7,314 nt of DNA. It comes from an uncultured Bacilli bacterium. Lineage in GTDB: Bacteria; Bacillota_I; Bacilli_A; RF39; UBA660. Shown here one piece after another: positions 4,876 to 7,314 of the stretch (its first letter is position 1; each line of letters begins with the position of its first letter). The translations under genes were made by a program, and so were the position numbers. The notes under the pieces were generated by a model. That model ran no database searches, was not told the origin of the DNA, and saw only the letters and a program-made list of their open reading frames with translations. The stretch lies in the NCBI GenBank assembly GCA_944331815.1, contig CALVIQ010000073.1, positions 1 through 7,314 on the forward strand, read 5' to 3'.

Positions 4876-5754
4876 TTTATCGTAAGTATGATAACCAGTA
4901 TGAAATTGTTCTAATTGTTCAGTAGTTATTAATAAAAAATTATTTAAAACTAGTTTACTACCATCATCAGTAACGGGATCATCCCAAGTTAAATCTAAAT
5001 GATACCAATTATTGTCAAGATAAACATAATTCCATATATGATTTTCACTAGAAATTCGATAATTTGGAATTTTTAATTTATTTAAAAATAATGACATTGC
5101 ATCAGTATACCCTCCACATAAAGCTTTGTGATAATATAAAGGTCCAATTGCTTTATGAGATGGATTATCTATATCTTGTAAATTTGCTTCTAAATATGCT
5201 GTATCATAATCAGTTGTTTCAACTATATAATTATGAATTTTAATTATTTTTTCTTTATCTGACATATCATCTGTTAATATTTCTTTCATGATTTCATCAA
5301 TTTTTTTGTCAACAGCCATAATCACATCATCATTATAAGATTTTTCAATATTTATTTCTACTTTATTAAAAGAATTATATGTAACATATACTTTTCTATA
5401 GTTATTATATGGATGAACATAATTATTGATAATAACTAATTCATTTTCATCAGTTAATGCATTGACATCATTTGGACATTCATTATAATCACAATAAAAA
5501 TAAAATTTAGTAGAACCATTATTTAAAAAAGTATATAAAATATTTATTAATTCTTGCTTATTATTAGCAATAAAATCATTTGTTTTTTTTACATATTCAA
5601 ATTCGTAATCTAATTCATAATTATTTGGTTTTTCTAAGTATATTTTTTTTGAATAAACTATTTTTTCAACCAAAAAATTTGATATATCTTTTTGATATAT
5701 AGCCGTTAAACATAATAAAATAACAAGTGGAATAAGTGCTAACCAACCCTTCAT
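4852..5754 (-). CDS. membrane-anchored transglutaminase-like (papain-fold) protein
   Basis: 300 residues. A hydrophobic N-terminal helix (4-20) after one Lys looks like an uncleaved signal anchor, placing the rest outside the membrane. Residues 40-140 are a variable region not recognised. The transglutaminase-like domain covers about 145-265: KIHNYIVETTDYD (172-184), HKAIGPLYYHKALCGGYTDAM (200-220) with nucleophile C213, NHIWNYVYLDNNWYHLDLTWDDP (238-260) with H239 and D254. The Cys-His-Asp triad is complete, so it is probably active as a protease or transpeptidase on envelope protein or peptide; the substrate is unknown. AGGTGA 6 nt upstream fixes ATG 5754. It follows rpsT on the same strand but has its own promoter after the rpsT terminator. 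It is tail-to-tail with the kinase, overlapping by 24 bp, each gene ending in TGA. Confidence 0.88.
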   Translation of the reverse strand: MKGWLALIPLVILLCLTAIYQKDISNFLVEKIVYSKKIYLEKPNNYELDYEFEYVKKTNDFIANNKQELINILYTFLNNGSTKFYFYCDYNECPNDVNALTDENELVIINNYVHPYNNYRKVYVTYNSFNKVEINIEKSYNDDVIMAVDKKIDEIMKEILTDDMSDKEKIIKIHNYIVETTDYDTAYLEANLQDIDNPSHKAIGPLYYHKALCGGYTDAMSLFLNKLKIPNYRISSENHIWNYVYLDNNWYHLDLTWDDPVTDDGSKLVLNNFLLITTEQLEQFHTGYHTYDKSVYIEAK

Positions 5755-5760
5755 CTAGCA

Positions 5761-5800
5761 TCACCTATTATAATTATATCAGAAAAAAATAAAAAGTAAA
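5761..5800 (-). promoter_or_regulatory. promoter and Shine-Dalgarno of the transglutaminase-like gene
   Basis: On minus, TTTACT (5795-5800), a 16-nt spacer and an extended -10 TGA-TATAAT (5773-5778) are followed by a second TATAAT (5767-5772) directly abutting AGGTGA (5761-5766). The -35 hexamer is part of the 3' arm of the rpsT terminator. If the first TATAAT is used, the transcript starts on the SD. Confidence 0.65.
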
Positions 5801-5825
5801 TGTTATTCCATTGCATTTACTTTTT
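5782..5825 (-). terminator. rpsT intrinsic terminator embedded in the end of the gene
   Basis: On minus, AAAAAGTAAATG (5825-5814) and CATTTACTTTTT (5802-5791) form a perfect 12-bp stem with an 11-nt loop. A U-rich tail, 12 of 14 bases, runs to 5782. The 5' arm encodes the last residues of S20 (K-K-V-N-A) and the TAA stop (5803-5805) lies in the loop. Confidence 0.85.
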
Positions 5826-6066
5826 TTGTTAAACGAGATTTATTACGAGCTGCTGTATTTTTCTTAATAGCACCTGCTTGTGTTGCTTTATCAATTCTCT
5901 TAATAGCTACTTTTAAATTGTCATTTGCTTTATCTTTATCTTTAGCAATTACTGCTCTTTCAACATTTTTACAAGCAGTTTTCATACTTGCTGTATAATT
6001 ATTATTGTTTACTGTTTCTTTAGCGATTACTTTAATTTTTTTCTTTGCATTTTTCATATTTGCCAT
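5803..6066 (-). CDS. rpsT: 30S ribosomal protein S20
   Basis: An 87-residue bS20, within the normal 83-90 range. It binds 16S rRNA helices early in 30S assembly. The sequence is the typical Lys/Arg/Ala-rich three-helix protein: MANMKNAKKKIK at the start, a central KNVERAVIAKDKDKANDNLK segment, and the signature KKNTAARNKSRL near residues 68-79. This lineage has an unusual NNNN run (20-23 region) in the first loop. The start at 6066 is supported by a long SD, GGAGGTGA, 7 nt upstream. It is divergent from gpr, the same arrangement as in Bacillus. Its terminator overlaps its last codons. Confidence 0.97.
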   Translation of the reverse strand: MANMKNAKKKIKVIAKETVNNNNYTASMKTACKNVERAVIAKDKDKANDNLKVAIKRIDKATQAGAIKKNTAARNKSRLTKKVNAME

Positions 6067-6073
6067 AGTTAAT

Positions 6074-6129
6074 TCACCTCCAAGCTCTTAAAACATTATA
6101 ATTTTACCATTTTTTTATAATAAAATCAA
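6074..6129 (-). promoter_or_regulatory. rpsT promoter and Shine-Dalgarno
   Basis: On minus, TTGATT (6124-6129), a 17-nt spacer and an extended -10 TGG-TAAAAT (6101-6106) are followed by SD GGAGGTGA (6074-6081). A TATAAT at 6095-6100 is an alternative -10 with a poor -35. The leader is about 28 nt, longer than in the single-gene modules of this window. Confidence 0.55.
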
Positions 6130-6137
6130 CACTTTTT

Positions 6138-6177
6138 TGTATAAAACATTAACTTAAACTAATAATAATAATGGTGA
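6138..6177 (+). promoter_or_regulatory. gpr promoter, forespore-sigma-like (sigma G/F), with Shine-Dalgarno
   Basis: TGTATA (6138-6143) matches the sigma-G -35 TGHATR. After 17 nt, AATAATA (6161-6167) matches the -10 CATAMTA at 6 of 7 positions. SD TGGTGA (6172-6177) precedes ATG 6183 by 5 nt. In Bacillus gpr is made in the forespore by sigma F and sigma G. In such AT-rich DNA the match could be chance. Confidence 0.45.
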
Positions 6178-6182
6178 AAGTT

Positions 6183-7196
6183 ATGGAACATAGTATTGAT
6201 TTATCAAAATATCAAATAAGAACAGATTTAGCTATTGAATCAATTAAAAATATTAAAGGTATTAGTGAAGAAGTAATAGAAGAAAATATTAAAATAACTA
6301 AAGTTTCTGTTGATGATAAAACAAGTAAATTAATTAATAAAAAAAAAGGTAATTATATTACAATAGAATTTGAAGATGTAACAGATATAGCAAATTATGA
6401 AAAAGTAAAAAAAAAATTTATAAATGAATTAAGTAATTTGCTAAATATTTTAAAAATTGACAAAAAAGCTAGTTGTTTAATAATTGGATTAGGAAATTCA
6501 AAATCGACACCAGATTCATTAGGACCATTAACTGTTAATAACATAATAGTAACTAATCATTTATTTGAATTAGATGAATTATCTAATGATTATAGGAGAG
6601 TATCAGTTTTAATTCCTGGTGTTATGGGGCAAACAGGATTAGAAACTAGTGATGTTATATCAAGTATTGTAAATAAATTTAATCCAGATTTTTTAATTGT
6701 AATTGATGCTTTGGCTAGTCAATCTATCGAAAGAGTTAATAAAACAATTCAAATAACCGATACAGGAATTCATCCAGGAAGTGGTATTGGTAATAGTAGA
6801 AAAGAAATAAGTTTTGAAACTTTGAATGTTCCATGTATAGCAATAGGTGTACCTACTGTAGTAGATGCTATTACAATAGTAAGTGATACTATAAATTATA
6901 TGCATAAACATTATACATATTCTAAATTAAATATTAATAATCCTACTCATAAATTAATGGTTACAAAACCAAATTATTTAAAAGAAAAAATACCTGTGAA
7001 TAAAAAAGATAAAGAAACTTTATTAGGCATTGTAGGAACATTAGAAGAAAACGAAATTAAACAACTTTTATTTGAAGTTTTAACACCAATTGGTTACAAT
7101 ATGATGGTTACACCAAAAGAAGTAGATTTTTTAATAGAAAAATTAAGTAATTTAATAGGTAATGGTATTAATGAAACTCTTCATAATAATTTTTAA
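6183..7196 (+). CDS. gpr: GPR endopeptidase, spore germination protease (zymogen)
   Basis: 337 residues (family usually about 370). GPR is made as an inactive zymogen in the forespore, autoprocessed late in sporulation, and degrades DNA-protecting small acid-soluble proteins at germination. The N-terminus MEHSIDLSKYQIRTDLAIE matches the Bacillus zymogen; TD-LAIE (14-19) mimics the SASP cleavage site, so autoprocessing is expected between D15 and L16. Conserved blocks are CLIIGLGNSKSTPDSLGP (D111), PGVMGQTGLETSDV, VIDALASQSIERVN (D175), TDTGIHPGSG and AIGVPTVVDA, with VTPKEVDFLIE near the C-terminus. D111 and D175 correspond to the catalytic D127 and D193 of B. megaterium GPR. ATG 6183 is preferred over the in-frame ATG at 6171 because TGGTGA at 6172-6177 is the SD and homologues start MEK/MEH-DLS. 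It implies sporulation and SASPs in this organism. Confidence 0.97.
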   Translation: MEHSIDLSKYQIRTDLAIESIKNIKGISEEVIEENIKITKVSVDDKTSKLINKKKGNYITIEFEDVTDIANYEKVKKKFINELSNLLNILKIDKKASCLIIGLGNSKSTPDSLGPLTVNNIIVTNHLFELDELSNDYRRVSVLIPGVMGQTGLETSDVISSIVNKFNPDFLIVIDALASQSIERVNKTIQITDTGIHPGSGIGNSRKEISFETLNVPCIAIGVPTVVDAITIVSDTINYMHKHYTYSKLNINNPTHKLMVTKPNYLKEKIPVNKKDKETLLGIVGTLEENEIKQLLFEVLTPIGYNMMVTPKEVDFLIEKLSNLIGNGINETLHNNF

Positions 7197-7197
7197 T

Positions 7198-7221
7198 TAA
7201 AAAGTCAAGTGCAACTTTTTA
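7198..7221 (+). terminator. weak hairpin after gpr
   Basis: TAAAAAGT (7198-7205) pairs with ACTTTTTA (7214-7221) around an 8-nt loop, beginning 1 nt after the gpr stop. The stem is all A-T except one pair and only five T follow within the arm, so it is a poor terminator unless the U-run acts with it. Confidence 0.4.
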
Positions 7222-7314
7222 TGAATAAACTATATATTGTCTATATGATGTTTTATGCCGAGAAAACTTTTGACTTTATAATTTTATTTGTTACCTTGTT
7301 GGAGTTTAATTACT
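7222..7314. other. unassigned sequence after gpr
   Basis: No gene, SD or clear promoter is visible on either strand. A plus frame opened by ATG 7221 remains open for 31 codons to the window end but has no SD. TTGACTTT (7270-7277) is complementary to AAAGTCAA (7201-7208) within the gpr hairpin region. In Bacillus spoIIP follows gpr; no spoIIP start is seen here. Confidence 0.4.

Noticed and set aside
6503..6509. Spo0A-box-like ATCGACA
   Set aside because: Single imperfect copy within the conserved STPD codons of gpr.
6693..6911. Open frame of 72 codons on minus
   Set aside because: Antisense to the conserved core of gpr; Tyr/Ile/Asn/Ser-rich shadow without SD.
1..7314. Mycoplasma code (TGA = Trp)
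   Set aside because: Trp is TGG throughout, no internal TGA occurs in the genes, and rodA, the kinase and the transglutaminase-like gene end naturally at TGA.
7221..7314. Small gene starting at ATG 7221
   Set aside because: No SD (unlike every real gene here), start falls in the hairpin's 3' arm, and no recognisable sequence.

Overview
The window comes from a very AT-rich, low-GC Gram-positive bacterium (Bacillota) that probably sporulates. It carries gpr (the spore germination protease), a KinB-like membrane histidine kinase behind two perfect Spo0A boxes, and two gene neighbourhoods known from Bacillus: tmcAL(ylbM) divergent from yceD(ylbN)-rpmF, and rpsT divergent from gpr. Tryptophan is encoded by TGG and three genes stop at TGA, so the standard bacterial code (table 11) applies, not the Mycoplasma code. 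The low G+C and small intergenic spaces suggest an uncultured Bacilli/Erysipelotrichia-like lineage, but the exact taxon cannot be read from this window.

Layout: (1) 1-853, minus, 5' part of tmcAL, running off the left edge. (2) 932-1592, plus, yceD-rpmF operon, sharing a 78-bp divergent promoter region with tmcAL. (3) 1620-3219, minus, a rodA-type SEDS gene followed by an unrecognised 140-residue protein with its own promoter. (4) 3320-3637, plus, a membrane-anchored PTS EIIB-like protein without the phosphorylated Cys, divergent from rodA across a region with two TTTGCAAA palindromes. (5) 3721-4875, plus, the orphan histidine kinase. (6) 4852-5754, minus, a membrane-anchored transglutaminase-like protein whose 3' end overlaps the kinase gene by 24 bp. 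(7) 5803-6066, minus, rpsT. (8) 6183-7196, plus, gpr, with a forespore-sigma-like promoter. (9) 7197-7314, a weak hairpin and otherwise unassigned sequence.

Two themes stand out. First, the kinase promoter looks like a Spo0A-activated sigma-A promoter of the spoIIE/spoIIG type: tandem 0A boxes 10 bp apart overlap a -35-like hexamer that sits 21 bp from a perfect TATAAT. This implies positive feedback in the phosphorelay. Second, regulatory sequence is extremely compressed. At least five genes have TATAAT followed 5-6 nt later by AGGTGA and then ATG, which places the predicted transcript start on the Shine-Dalgarno itself. Several terminators are built from the last codons of the gene they end, and one also supplies the -35 of the next gene.
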